A stretch of DNA of 64,000 nt from an uncultured Acetatifactor sp. (GCA_947629645.1 CANREV010000013.1:1-64000); one strand, 5' to 3'. Positions 1 to 8,202 are shown, numbered from the stretch's first letter. Made by a program: numbers and translations. Notes: generated from the letters alone by a model not told the origin.

Positions 1-380
1 CGGGTGGTCATGCCCTTTGCATACATGGACAGCACCTGGTCTTCGATGTTGGAGATGTCTGTCTGGTTCTTCTTTACAGCCTGTGGCTCAAACTCGCCTT
101 TTCTATCTCTGGGGATATCAAGGCCGATCTCCCCGAGGGATGAGGTGACGGTCTTTCTGCTGTAACCGTTTCTGCTGTCATCAGTTTCCTTGTTTTTGTA
201 GTCATACTTGGAATAGCCGAGCTTTTCATCCATTTCGGCTTCCAGCATCCCTTGCAGGGTATCTCCCAGCAGGTCCTTGAGCATGTCCTGCACATCGGCG
301 GCATCCTCGGGATGGTAGTGCTCGATGAGGCTGTTGATGAACGCTTTGCGTTCCGGTGAAAGTTTTCTTTGTCTTGCCAT
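1..380 (-). CDS. IS256-family (Mutator-type) transposase, partial, cut by the left edge
   Basis: The minus-strand frame starting at the ATG at 380 stays open to the window edge and gives about 126 residues. It begins MARQRKLSPERKAF and contains the N-terminal IS256 hallmarks DMLKDLLGDTLQGMLEAEMD, then LGYSKYDY and RNGYSRKT, and continues toward DIPRDR. These belong to the N-terminal part of DDE transposases of the IS256/Mutator family. The catalytic DDE residues lie outside the window, so activity cannot be judged. A terminal inverted repeat follows upstream at 454-479, so the outer end of the element is here. Confidence 0.9.
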   Translation of the reverse strand, partial: MARQRKLSPERKAFINSLIEHYHPEDAADVQDMLKDLLGDTLQGMLEAEMDEKLGYSKYDYKNKETDDSRNGYSRKTVTSSLGEIGLDIPRDRKGEFEPQAVKKNQTDISNIEDQVLSMYAKGMTT

Positions 381-453
381 AAAAATATCCTCCTGGATTA
401 ATATTTATTTTAACATTGATCCGGGAGGATAGATATAACTTATCCTGTATTTA

Positions 454-479
454 GTTTACACAGAATTTTTTACAGTCTC
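454..479 (-). repeat. Terminal inverted repeat of the IS256-family element
   Basis: On the minus strand the element end begins GAGACTGTAAAAAATTCTG, which resembles the GA(G)ACTGT-A-rich termini of IS256-family elements. It lies about 75 bp upstream of the transposase start. The partner repeat and the target-site duplication lie outside the window, so the exact boundary is inferred. Confidence 0.65.
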
Positions 480-497
480 GCCAAATGATTTACCCGC

Positions 498-800
498 TTA
501 TAGATTTCTTCCTTGATACTGTATCGTTACCACATAAACCGTTTTGTAAAGTTCGTCAATGCGGAAGATAACAATATAGTTATCAATCAACAACTGTCTG
601 TAACTCTTTCCGGCATATCTGCCCTCGTTTCGCTCTTGATGAGACTGCGGAAAAGTGTCTAAACTTAACACAGCTTTCTTAATTCTATCAACCTGTCCTT
701 TTGCATTTTCAGGAGCCAATTTCTCATTTGCAATATATTCGTAAATGTTGTCTAATTCGCGTATTGCTCTGGGGTTAATCATTACCTTGTATTTATCCAA
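498..800 (-). CDS. Type II toxin, RelE/ParE family
   Basis: A protein of about 100 residues with the RelE/ParE fold pattern: the opening PRAIRELDNIYEYIA helix, a middle helix ending in TFPQSH, and the C-terminal strands YRQLLIDNYIVIFRID and VYVVTIQYQGRN. RelE toxins cleave mRNA at the ribosome and ParE toxins poison gyrase; the sequence alone does not separate them. The TTG at 800 is preferred because it overlaps the antitoxin stop by 8 bp, the usual coupling; ATG at 824 or 782 are alternatives. The gene ends only about 18 bp from the inverted repeat of the IS256 element and appears intact. Confidence 0.8.
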   Translation of the reverse strand: MDKYKVMINPRAIRELDNIYEYIANEKLAPENAKGQVDRIKKAVLSLDTFPQSHQERNEGRYAGKSYRQLLIDNYIVIFRIDELYKTVYVVTIQYQGRNL

Positions 801-1056
801 AATGCTTTTTCTCCAATTCCGCAAAAGTTATCTCTGCTTCGACTGCCTCTGCTCCGTTTGCAATTTCCTGTTCAGATTCATAGATAGCTTGGTCAATGCG
901 GTTAATCCTTGCGAATTTATCATACAATTCACTACTCATTACAACCAAGTCGCTATATCCGTTTTTGGTAATAAAAATGGGCTCCTGCGCTTTGTGTGCA
1001 ATATTGGAAATTTCGGTTGTATTTCGTAAATCCTTAATAGGCATAATAAGCGGCAT
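793..1056 (-). CDS. Type II antitoxin, Phd/YefM family
   Basis: An 87-residue protein starting MPLIMPIKDLRNTTEIS, the classic Phd/YefM N-terminal DNA-binding segment, followed by EPIFITKNGYSDLVVMS. The acidic C-terminal tail rich in E and A is the likely toxin-binding region. The ATG at 1056 has an AGGAAGGAG ribosome-binding site 9 nt upstream, which decides the start over the later in-frame ATG. It is translated first and overlaps the toxin, so it probably neutralises the toxin and autorepresses through the promoter at 1083-1111. Confidence 0.85.
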   Translation of the reverse strand: MPLIMPIKDLRNTTEISNIAHKAQEPIFITKNGYSDLVVMSSELYDKFARINRIDQAIYESEQEIANGAEAVEAEITFAELEKKHFG

Positions 1057-1082
1057 AATGCTTCGCTCCTTCCTTTAGCACA

Positions 1083-1111
1083 ATTATAGCATAATTATGT
1101 GTTGAAAACAA
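1083..1111 (-). promoter_or_regulatory. Promoter and candidate operator of the toxin-antitoxin pair
   Basis: On the minus strand there is a -35 TTGTTT (1106-1111), a 17-nt spacer and -10 TATAAT (1083-1088) preceded by TG. An imperfect palindrome, CACAATTAT / ATAATTATGTG at 1079-1101, covers the -10 region. This is where a Phd/YefM antitoxin would be expected to bind; the binding is inferred. Confidence 0.55.
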
Positions 1112-1323
1112 TAGAAACATGTGATACTTTTCCTGAATGGCATTATTTTACTAACAAATTGCAATCAGCTTCTATTTGGTAAATAAATTTCTGTTTTACT
1201 GGTGGAAGCTGGTTGTACCCATTCAGTTTTATGATAGGTGAATTACTAAAGTTTTATAGAAATTATCTGTAATCTTATGTGCAGGTTCACAAATAAATAA
1301 AACAGGAAAAATGTTGTTGAATT

Positions 1324-1623
1324 ATGCATTGTTTTCTTGATGTATGTCCTAAATGTAAGGGTCGATTGTATGAGAGTGTGTGGATAACGGATGAGGAAAA
1401 GTATTATGCCAATATCTCAGAGGTTCGGTGTCCGCATTGTGGGAAGCGGCTTATTAATGCCTGTTTGGGGGAGAAACGACCAGATGATACGGTATATAAG
1501 ATTTTTCTGACGTATGTCCCTGCTAGTGATAAAAAGGAAATCTGTATAGAAATATTGATGGAAATAGGAGTTCCTCGTAAGCCGAGGAAGATAAGCGGCG
1601 AGCAGAGGGAACAGGCTAAGTGA
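1324..1623 (+). CDS. Small zinc-ribbon protein of unknown function
   Basis: A 99-residue protein with two CxxC knuckles, CPKC near residue 8 and CPHC near residue 36, spaced as in a zinc ribbon. A basic C-terminal tail ends RKPRKISGEQREQAK. No family is recognised. ATG 1324 is used because the frame has a stop immediately upstream; the ribosome-binding site (AGGAAAAA) is weak. It stands alone between the toxin-antitoxin pair and the BlaI operon. It could bind a nucleic acid or a protein partner, but nothing in the sequence fixes a role. Confidence 0.6.
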   Translation: MHCFLDVCPKCKGRLYESVWITDEEKYYANISEVRCPHCGKRLINACLGEKRPDDTVYKIFLTYVPASDKKEICIEILMEIGVPRKPRKISGEQREQAK

Positions 1624-1697
1624 TGGAACATCACTTCCGGTTTTTGTTTTGAGGTAAATAAAAATCGTCAAAGCTTGCAAAATCAACGAATTTAGGC

Positions 1698-1727
1698 TTG
1701 ACAGAATAAAATAGGCAAATGTATAAT
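1698..1727 (+). promoter_or_regulatory. Sigma-A promoter of the BlaI-M56-ABC operon
   Basis: TTGACA (1698-1703), an 18-nt spacer and TATAAT (1722-1727): both hexamers are consensus. It lies 44 bp before the regulator start and would read the whole operon to about 8.2 kb. A strong promoter of this kind fits a gene set held off by a repressor. Confidence 0.8.
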
Positions 1728-1730
1728 ACG

Positions 1731-1746
1731 TTAGACAAGTGCCTAA
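1731..1746 (+). promoter_or_regulatory. Candidate BlaI-type operator
   Basis: TTAGACAAGTGCCTAA is an interrupted palindrome (TTAG-CA--TG-CTAA) just 3 bp downstream of the -10 hexamer. BlaI/MecI dimers bind short dyads at this location in their own promoters. The position and symmetry are visible; binding is inferred. Confidence 0.5.
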
Positions 1747-1770
1747 TACATACTAAAGGAGAGGGTAATA

Positions 1771-2154
1771 TTGAATCGTTTAAAAAGATTATCAGATATG
1801 GAATATATCGTAATGAATGCGATATGGAGCTATGATCCTCCTGTAAATACAGGAATGATCATGGAGGCGGTTGAGAAAAAAGGGAAAGAATGGAAAATGC
1901 CAACGCTGATCTCTTATTTGAACCGTTTGGCAGAAAAGGGATATGTCCGCTCAGAAAAGAGAGGAAGAGACAGATGGTATTATCCTATTGTAGACGAGAG
2001 GACATATTTAGAATTTGAAACAACTTTATTTTTTAAGACCTATCATCACAATTCCTTGTTCAGTCTGATGAGTACCCTGTATAACGGGAGAAAGATGACA
2101 AAAGAGGAAATAGACGAGATTCGGAATTGGATGGGAGAAGACATTGATGCATGA
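1771..2154 (+). CDS. BlaI/MecI/CopY-family transcriptional repressor
   Basis: A 127-residue protein with the BlaI winged-helix fold: RLSDMEYIVMNAIW at the start, a recognition-helix region MPTLISYLNRLAEKGYV, then the wing SEKRGRDRWYYPIV. The C-terminal part is a short dimerisation helix bundle ending EEIDEIRNWMGEDI. Family members repress resistance operons until the neighbouring M56 peptidase signals their cleavage. The TTG start at 1771 has an AAAGGAGAGGG site upstream. The gene overlaps the peptidase gene by 8 bp. It probably represses its own operon through the dyad at 1731-1746. Confidence 0.9.
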   Translation: MNRLKRLSDMEYIVMNAIWSYDPPVNTGMIMEAVEKKGKEWKMPTLISYLNRLAEKGYVRSEKRGRDRWYYPIVDERTYLEFETTLFFKTYHHNSLFSLMSTLYNGRKMTKEEIDEIRNWMGEDIDA

Positions 2155-3373
2155 ACTATTAGAATTTGTATTGCAAAACTCCGTCATGATGATTTGGTTT
2201 GTCCCATGCCTGCAGATTATGGTCAAAATCTTATCCAAGATCTGTAGAGAAAAATACAGATATTATATGTGTCTGCTTCCGATCATGGGATTTTTACTGC
2301 CAATACGCTATAAGGTAGTTCTGCCAGTTCTAATTACGGCAGAAAGTGGTCAAATGCCCATACATTCGTATCAGACAGTGCTAAATGAAAGCGTGGCAGA
2401 AAAAGGACTTTTTGCAATCTGGTTGTCCGGTCTGCTTCTGTTTCTGATGCTGTCAATGGTCTGGCATATTCGTTCTATGAGGATGATCGGCAGATGGAAG
2501 CGGGAGTTTAGCCGCAGTGAAGTAGTGGAGCGGTTTGAGAATCTTAAGAAGGAATATGGAATCACGAAACAAATTCAATTTAAGCTATGTTCCTGTATTC
2601 ATACGCCTATGACCGTTTATCTTTTGCATCCGGCAATCTTACTTCCTTCGGAAGCGTATTCGGAAGAAGAACTTGATATGATCATTTCCCATGAGCTGAT
2701 GCATATCAAGAGAAAGGATATTGTTTACAGGATACTACAGCTTTTGTTTTTAGCAGTTTACTGGTTTCATCCATTTGCGTATTGGCTGGTGCTTGAAATA
2801 CAGAATCTCTGTGAAACATCTTGTGACGAAGCTGTCTTAAAGGATGCCGATACAGGAACGAGGACAAGATATATTGAGATGTTGCTGCAGATGGCGGAAG
2901 GGCATATTCCGGATACACGGTCTACATTAAGCATGGAATTTGCAAGTAAAGGGAAACGGTTGAAAAGAAGAATATGGTCTGTCAGACATGAGACAAGAGG
3001 CAGCTGGTATGGGATGGTCATGGTTCTGTTTGCAGGGGTCATAATTGGCATAGGGCTAACCGTGCGGGTAGAGTGCAAGGCGTACATAGACGAGGCAGGA
3101 GGATCGGAGTCAGGCAGCATCGAACAAGAACACAGGGACATAGGATCCACAGAAAATGAAAGAAAAGAAGATGCAGAAAAAACGGCAGATCCGGAAACAG
3201 AAAATGCGCCAGGAGAACAAGAAACGAATCGAAAAACAGATTTAGTATTTGTCTGTATGGGAAATGACAATACTGTAACGGAAATATATGATCTATCGTC
3301 TTTTCGGAATATGCAGTTTGCGGTAAACAGTCCCGCATTTGCATTGGCTGTGGAAAATGAGCAGGAGAAGTGA
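2147..3373 (+). CDS. M56-family (BlaR1/MecR1-like) membrane sensor metallopeptidase
   Basis: A 408-residue membrane protein. Several hydrophobic segments lie in the first ~110 residues. The zinc site HELMH falls at 182-186, with the downstream CETSCDEAVL motif near 224-232, as in BlaR1. A further membrane span (WYGMVMVLFAGVIIGIGLTV) at about 285-306 precedes an external, acidic tail of about 100 residues. Classical BlaR1 carries a penicillin-binding sensor domain here; this tail does not resemble one, so the signal is probably not a beta-lactam. The ATG at 2147 overlaps the repressor stop. The likely role is to relay an envelope signal that inactivates the neighbouring repressor. Confidence 0.85.
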   Translation: MHELLEFVLQNSVMMIWFVPCLQIMVKILSKICREKYRYYMCLLPIMGFLLPIRYKVVLPVLITAESGQMPIHSYQTVLNESVAEKGLFAIWLSGLLLFLMLSMVWHIRSMRMIGRWKREFSRSEVVERFENLKKEYGITKQIQFKLCSCIHTPMTVYLLHPAILLPSEAYSEEELDMIISHELMHIKRKDIVYRILQLLFLAVYWFHPFAYWLVLEIQNLCETSCDEAVLKDADTGTRTRYIEMLLQMAEGHIPDTRSTLSMEFASKGKRLKRRIWSVRHETRGSWYGMVMVLFAGVIIGIGLTVRVECKAYIDEAGGSESGSIEQEHRDIGSTENERKEDAEKTADPETENAPGEQETNRKTDLVFVCMGNDNTVTEIYDLSSFRNMQFAVNSPAFALAVENEQEK

Positions 3374-3374
3374 T

Positions 3375-4250
3375 ATGGAGTTAAAAGCAGAGGGATTAAC
3401 CCGGAAATATAGAAACCATAAAGCTTTACAGGATGTCAGTTTTATCATGCATGAAGGGATTTACGGATTGCTGGGAGAGAATGGGGCGGGGAAAAGTACG
3501 CTGATGAGGATCCTTGCAACGATAGATTTCCCGACTAACGGGAAGGTTTCCTATAATGGGAAAGATATTTTTCAATTGGGAGAATCGTATCGCGGAATAC
3601 TCGGATATATGCCACAGGATTACGGTATTTATTCCGGTTTTAGCGCCGTTGACTTTCTGGAATACATGGGGGCGCTGAAAGGTATGAAGGGACCGGAATT
3701 AAAACGAAAAATTTCAGATGTGCTGGAAATTGTCAATTTATCCGATGTGTCCCATAAAAAAATCAAAACGTATTCCGGTGGGATGAAAAGGCGGGTTGGC
3801 ATTGCACAGGCGATTTTGAATGATCCTGATATTTTGATTCTGGATGAACCAACGGCGGGACTGGATCCGAATGAACGCTTAAGTTTTTCCAATTTTATAA
3901 GTAATCTGTCGAGAGAAAAAATTATCCTGTTGTCTACGCACATTGTATCAGATATTGAGGTTGTTGCAAATGAATTGATCATAATGAAGAAGGGAGAAGT
4001 TTTAGAAACTGGGAAAATAGAGGAACTGATTGGGAGCAGCAGGGAAAAAGTATGGGAAACGCTCCTTTCGCCGGATGAATATGATCAAATGAAAAACAAG
4101 CGTCAGATTGTCCATGTAAAGCAATGCGGAGGTAAAATGGCGGTGCGGTATATCGGGGAAGAGTATCAGGCAGGAGAAAACAAGGAGCAGGAGCCTACAT
4201 TGGAGGATTATTATGCAGCCATTGGCGGAAGGAGAAAAAATGAAATTTAA
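3375..4250 (+). CDS. ABC transporter ATP-binding protein
   Basis: A 291-residue nucleotide-binding protein: Walker A GENGAGKST at about 34-42, signature YSGGMKRR near 132, Walker B ILILDEPTAG near 154, then the switch STHIVSD. The layout matches ATPases that pair with ABC-2 type permeases. The last ~70 residues are a family-typical extension. The ATG at 3375 follows the peptidase stop by 1 bp and has GGAGAAG upstream. Its partners are the two membrane proteins at 4875 and 6107. Export or removal of an envelope-active compound is an inference from the regulator context. Confidence 0.9.
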   Translation: MELKAEGLTRKYRNHKALQDVSFIMHEGIYGLLGENGAGKSTLMRILATIDFPTNGKVSYNGKDIFQLGESYRGILGYMPQDYGIYSGFSAVDFLEYMGALKGMKGPELKRKISDVLEIVNLSDVSHKKIKTYSGGMKRRVGIAQAILNDPDILILDEPTAGLDPNERLSFSNFISNLSREKIILLSTHIVSDIEVVANELIIMKKGEVLETGKIEELIGSSREKVWETLLSPDEYDQMKNKRQIVHVKQCGGKMAVRYIGEEYQAGENKEQEPTLEDYYAAIGGRRKNEI

Positions 4251-4869
4251 GGTAATATTTATAATGACCGGGCTGATTGTGACTATTCTGGAAGGCGGAT
4301 GTGGAAATTCGATGCTTGACCAAGCCAGGGAAAATCAGAAATCTGATATGGGTAATACTATTTCCGCTGATGTTTCCGAATCATCCCAGGAAGAAGAAGG
4401 ACAGGAGCAGAGTGAGGAAAATGGGACGCAAAAGGAGCAGGAATATACCGGATTAGATGAGATGTTAGCGCAATACAGGCAAGAAAGGCAGGAAAGTAAT
4501 GAGAAAATGTCAGATGGGACGATTCTGGTGGTTGAGCCGAGCCAAGATACATATGATATCGATCTTTCGGGATATGAATACATGAATTCTCTATTTGACA
4601 CACGAGAAAAGACAGAAGCGTTTGATGCGGCGATCGAGTATCTGAAAACCACTTATGGAATAGAAAAAGTTAATTCATGTGTCGATCCAAGAATCTATGA
4701 GATTTATGGAAATGAAGATAAAGGGGTAGCTGACGGGTATGAGGACAGCAATATTTTTGTGGCAGAATATGAAAATTCAGATGGTGAATGGAATTATCTG
4801 ATCTTGGTCCGTGAGGGCAAGGGGGCAGAATGGAAGGTAATCGGAGATGGGAAAGATTACAGGGAGTGA
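4240..4869 (+). CDS. Lipoprotein of unknown function in the BlaI-ABC operon
   Basis: A 209-residue protein. A short basic start and a hydrophobic stretch (VIFIMTGLIVTIL) end in GGC at residue 21, a probable though imperfect lipobox. A glutamate- and serine-rich linker (about 35-75) leads to a C-terminal folded region containing EKTEAFDAAIEYLKTTYGI and NYLILVREGKGAEWKVIG. No family is recognised. The ATG at 4240 has GGAG 5 nt upstream and overlaps the ATPase gene by 11 bp. It may be an accessory or sensing lipoprotein of the transporter. Confidence 0.7.
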   Translation: MKFKVIFIMTGLIVTILEGGCGNSMLDQARENQKSDMGNTISADVSESSQEEEGQEQSEENGTQKEQEYTGLDEMLAQYRQERQESNEKMSDGTILVVEPSQDTYDIDLSGYEYMNSLFDTREKTEAFDAAIEYLKTTYGIEKVNSCVDPRIYEIYGNEDKGVADGYEDSNIFVAEYENSDGEWNYLILVREGKGAEWKVIGDGKDYRE

Positions 4870-4874
4870 CTGAA

Positions 4875-6107
4875 ATGGGGCTGATAAGATTTGAATATCG
4901 CAAACTATGGAATAAAATATCCATGACCGTATTGATTGCTTTCCTTATTTTTTCTACTCTGCACACATTTATATATCTGAACCTGCAATGGCGGACTTTG
5001 GATGGAAATGGGAACGTATGGGAGGGACTGCGTGCCTACCGTATACTAAAGGAAGTTTCCAAAGATGTGGAAGGTATTATGGATGAGCAGTATTTTGGGA
5101 GACTGATAAAAGACTATAATGCCAGCGCTGAAAAGGAATATCTGGATCCAAACGGTGAACATCGGGGCTTTTTGGGGACAGGGGGAATGACAAAATATAT
5201 GTTCCCGAATTATTGTATCAATTATGCCTATTATGGACCGTATATGACAAATGGAAATGATAAGATTGGGTTGGACTATGAATTCCTTTCTTCGGAAAAC
5301 AGTTTCTACGATCAATATAGGGAAGCTATAAAAGAAGATAAAATAACGAACAACGCATATGGCGGGTTATTTCCATATTCAGATAGTCAAATATCGAAAT
5401 TAGAGGATAAAATTCAAGAAATTAAAACACCGTTTACCGTGGAGTATTATCAGGGAATTGCAAATATGCTGAACTGGTATGCGATACAGTTCCCGTATTT
5501 TCTGGTTGCCATTGTTTTTACACTGGCGGGAGTCTATGCAAAAGATAGCGAATGTGGTGTAGATGAAATGATGCTTGCAAGTAAAAAAGGAAGGCAAAAA
5601 GATTTTAAGGCGAAGTGGATATCCGGCAATTGTTTTGCAGCCACTGTTTATTTCATTTTTGTGGGAGTTTTGTTGTTGGAACATGGCGGGATTGCATCTT
5701 TACATGGCTGGAATGCCTCTGCGCAGACATTTTGGTATGACTGTATTTACAATATCACAGTTGGGACGGGAACACTGCTGCAGTTTCTGGGCGGTATGCT
5801 TGGCAGTCTCGTAATTGCAAATCTGACGATGCTTTTCTCGGCAGTTATAAGAAATGGGAAAGTCAGTATTCTTGCAGTTTTAGCAATTCTATATGCATTG
5901 CGCCGTTTTTATTCGCCTTATGGCTTAAAGAAGATATTCAGTCCGCTTTATTTTGGGGACAGCTTTGTTGTGAAAGATGGCATCTTTATCGGAGAAGTAC
6001 TTGTTCCGTGCATGGTTCTTGTCTTTGTCCTGTCGCTGTTTTATATCATTGTTTTTAGGCTGGGTATCAGGATCTCTGCAAAAAAGTATCACGAGGAGGA
6101 TAGGTAA
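4875..6107 (+). CDS. ABC transporter permease-like membrane protein (first subunit)
   Basis: A 410-residue protein with one N-terminal membrane span (MTVLIAFLIFSTLHTFIYL), a large external loop (about 40-200), then a cluster of five or so hydrophobic segments, including YFLVAIVFTLAGVYAKDSEC. This is the topology of ABC-2 permeases of the multidrug and bacitracin type. The EGxDEMxLASKKGR-like stretch after the second span is common in that group. The ATG at 4875 has ACAGGGAG upstream. It ends TAATG, sharing one base with the next permease, which points to translational coupling and a two-permease complex. Confidence 0.75.
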   Translation: MGLIRFEYRKLWNKISMTVLIAFLIFSTLHTFIYLNLQWRTLDGNGNVWEGLRAYRILKEVSKDVEGIMDEQYFGRLIKDYNASAEKEYLDPNGEHRGFLGTGGMTKYMFPNYCINYAYYGPYMTNGNDKIGLDYEFLSSENSFYDQYREAIKEDKITNNAYGGLFPYSDSQISKLEDKIQEIKTPFTVEYYQGIANMLNWYAIQFPYFLVAIVFTLAGVYAKDSECGVDEMMLASKKGRQKDFKAKWISGNCFAATVYFIFVGVLLLEHGGIASLHGWNASAQTFWYDCIYNITVGTGTLLQFLGGMLGSLVIANLTMLFSAVIRNGKVSILAVLAILYALRRFYSPYGLKKIFSPLYFGDSFVVKDGIFIGEVLVPCMVLVFVLSLFYIIVFRLGIRISAKKYHEEDR

Positions 6108-7258
6108 TGCGAAGTATCATCTGTGCGGAGTGGAAACGAATTCTTCCATTTTGGATCTGCATATTGTTTCTTCTGGTGATTTTTGCATATACAGTTTATG
6201 ACAACAGACTGGAGAAAGACAGATACACCTATGTGGACGCTAATGGAGATCTGATAGATGGCGCAGTTGTTTTGAAAGAAGCAAGACAGCATAAGGACGG
6301 CTCCGAAATAGAGAGCATATTACTACAAGGTATCAATGGTTCCCTTGCAAAAGGAAGCTTAGACTTTGTTAAGGCACAGAATTTTTCTTATATAAATTAT
6401 GGGCGGCAGATTGAGGAACTGACAATAGATGAAATCAATCATTTTTGTCAAAAAAGACTTTCTCACATTTATCAGGGATTAGAAGAGAGCAGTACCGTGT
6501 TATATAGCAGACAGGAGCTGGCTTCCCTTATGGAGGAAGCGAACCGGATGAACACGATCGTGATCGGGTATGCGGAAGGATGGAGCAGCCTGAACCGCGG
6601 AATGGAAAACTTTGTTCCATTTTTGATATTAGGAATATCCATCATTCTTATTCCGCTGTTTGGCGAAGATGCCAAGACAAATATGAATGAGTTTATTTTG
6701 GCGGCAAAATGGGGAAGGATGCCTCTGAATCTTTCAAGAATCGTTACCGCATATGGAGCCGGAAGTTTGTTATATCTGTGCGGTATATCCGAATATGCAT
6801 TTATGAAATTTTTAGCTTTTGGATGCGAAGGTGGAAATCTGCCCATTCAGAGTGACGAAAGTATGTTTTTTTCTATCTATTCGTTGAGTTATATGCAGCA
6901 GTTTTTTAGAAACTGCCGCGTAGGATATCTGGCACTGCTCGTGGCAATATCATTCACGCTGCTCATCTGCATATTAGTGAGGAAAATGCTGGTCTGTTCA
7001 GCAATCTTATGTTTTTTCTGGATATTTTTGTTTGTTGGAGAACAGATGAATCTTTATGTCACTAATCACTGGTTTTTCAATTTTATGCCATACCGAATGA
7101 CGAGATTTGGACATTACTATTTAGAAAATGATATATATAGAATTGCAGGAATAAGTATGAGCAGTATGACTTGGACGATATGTGTGGCATTAGTTATCGT
7201 CTTGATCGTAACAGGAAGTATGATTTTATTTTTAAAGATGCAACGAAAAGGGAAATAG
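6107..7258 (+). CDS. ABC transporter permease-like membrane protein (second subunit)
   Basis: A 383-residue protein built like the preceding one. It has an N-terminal span (FWICILFLLVIFAYTVY), an external region to about 165, then spans beginning NFVPFLILGISIILIPLFGED, followed by TNMNEFILAAKWGR. Later hydrophobic segments end in TWTICVALVIVLIVTGSMIL. The shared layout suggests the two genes arose by duplication and form a heterodimeric pore for the ATPase at 3375. The start overlaps the previous stop by one base. Confidence 0.75.
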   Translation: MRSIICAEWKRILPFWICILFLLVIFAYTVYDNRLEKDRYTYVDANGDLIDGAVVLKEARQHKDGSEIESILLQGINGSLAKGSLDFVKAQNFSYINYGRQIEELTIDEINHFCQKRLSHIYQGLEESSTVLYSRQELASLMEEANRMNTIVIGYAEGWSSLNRGMENFVPFLILGISIILIPLFGEDAKTNMNEFILAAKWGRMPLNLSRIVTAYGAGSLLYLCGISEYAFMKFLAFGCEGGNLPIQSDESMFFSIYSLSYMQQFFRNCRVGYLALLVAISFTLLICILVRKMLVCSAILCFFWIFLFVGEQMNLYVTNHWFFNFMPYRMTRFGHYYLENDIYRIAGISMSSMTWTICVALVIVLIVTGSMILFLKMQRKGK

Positions 7259-7272
7259 GAGGAAAAGTGTAG

Positions 7273-8169
7273 ATGAAATTTATAATCAGATATAAACAAA
7301 TATTTATATGGCTGTTGAGTGGGATGCTGATGTGTATGTTTGCTGCTTGCGGTTTTGGCGGAGAGGATGAGGAAAGTCTGCTGTACGCTTTGGATACGAG
7401 CGAGGAATCATCGCAGTCTGTTCCGGATACGAGCGAGGAATCATCGCAGTCTTTTCCGAATACGAGCGAGGAATCATCGCAGTCTGTTTCGGATATGAGC
7501 GAGGAATCATCGCAGTCTGTTTTGGAAGTAGACAATAGTAAGCAGGAAATACTTTCCAGCGAAAGCGAAAAAGAACAATTGCTTTCAGCAACGGAATGTT
7601 ACAGATCAATCCTTTTGGATAAAGCGGATTTTATAAATTGTAGTGAAGATGGAGAGTATCAAGAAGCAGTGAATAATGGAAATATTGAAAAAACATTTAC
7701 ATCTTCGGAGGATATTACCGGTGAAGTGACGGGATTTACAATCGTAGACATGGACGGAGATGGAGAAAATGAGATTGTACTCAGTATTTCCACAGGTTCT
7801 GTTGATGAAGGTTTCGAGGTTCTCCACTATCAGGATGGTATCGTTTATGGATATCATTTTTGGTATAGGGCGCTTGAGGATCTCAAGGAAGATGGAACAT
7901 TTACAGGCTCTGGCGGCGCATCTTCTTCATCGATTAACAGGATTGTTTTTTTAGAAAAAGGATATGCTGTTGATACACTTTATGAGAGTAGATCTCAATA
8001 TGGGACTGATGGGGTGAATGAAATACAATATTATAAGAATGGTGAAGTTTGTTCCGAAGAAGAATTTAATGATGCTCTGAACCGTCAATACGAAAAGGCA
8101 AGTGTCACATGGTACAAATTAACAACTGAGAATGTTACCCTTGCATTTGAAAACAGGTTTAGTGAATAG
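7273..8169 (+). CDS. Lipoprotein with four tandem SEESSQS repeats and a DxDGDG motif
   Basis: A 298-residue protein. The signal peptide ends in MFAACG, a good lipobox. Residues 41-84 are four 11-residue repeats, DTSEESSQSVP and variants, probably a flexible stalk. The rest is a folded domain with VDMDGDGENEIVLS, a calcium-binding-like FG-GAP/VCBS-type loop. ATG 7273 has AGGAGG upstream and follows the permease by 14 bp, so it is probably the last gene of the BlaI operon. The function is unknown; surface exposure outside the membrane is likely. Confidence 0.75.
   Translation: MKFIIRYKQIFIWLLSGMLMCMFAACGFGGEDEESLLYALDTSEESSQSVPDTSEESSQSFPNTSEESSQSVSDMSEESSQSVLEVDNSKQEILSSESEKEQLLSATECYRSILLDKADFINCSEDGEYQEAVNNGNIEKTFTSSEDITGEVTGFTIVDMDGDGENEIVLSISTGSVDEGFEVLHYQDGIVYGYHFWYRALEDLKEDGTFTGSGGASSSSINRIVFLEKGYAVDTLYESRSQYGTDGVNEIQYYKNGEVCSEEEFNDALNRQYEKASVTWYKLTTENVTLAFENRFSE
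7393..7524 (+). repeat. Four 33-bp tandem repeats inside a lipoprotein gene
   Basis: Four contiguous in-frame 33-bp units share a core GAGGAATCATCGCAGTCTG. They encode the Ser/Glu-rich stalk of the lipoprotein. Copy-number change would lengthen or shorten the stalk without breaking the frame. Confidence 0.95.
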
Positions 8170-8202
8170 TGATGAAAGTGCGGCGGCGTTGACCAATGAA
8201 CA

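Noticed and set aside
7393..7524. Tandem repeats that could be mistaken for a CRISPR array
   Set aside because: The units are contiguous, have no spacers, and are in frame within a lipoprotein gene; no cas genes are near.
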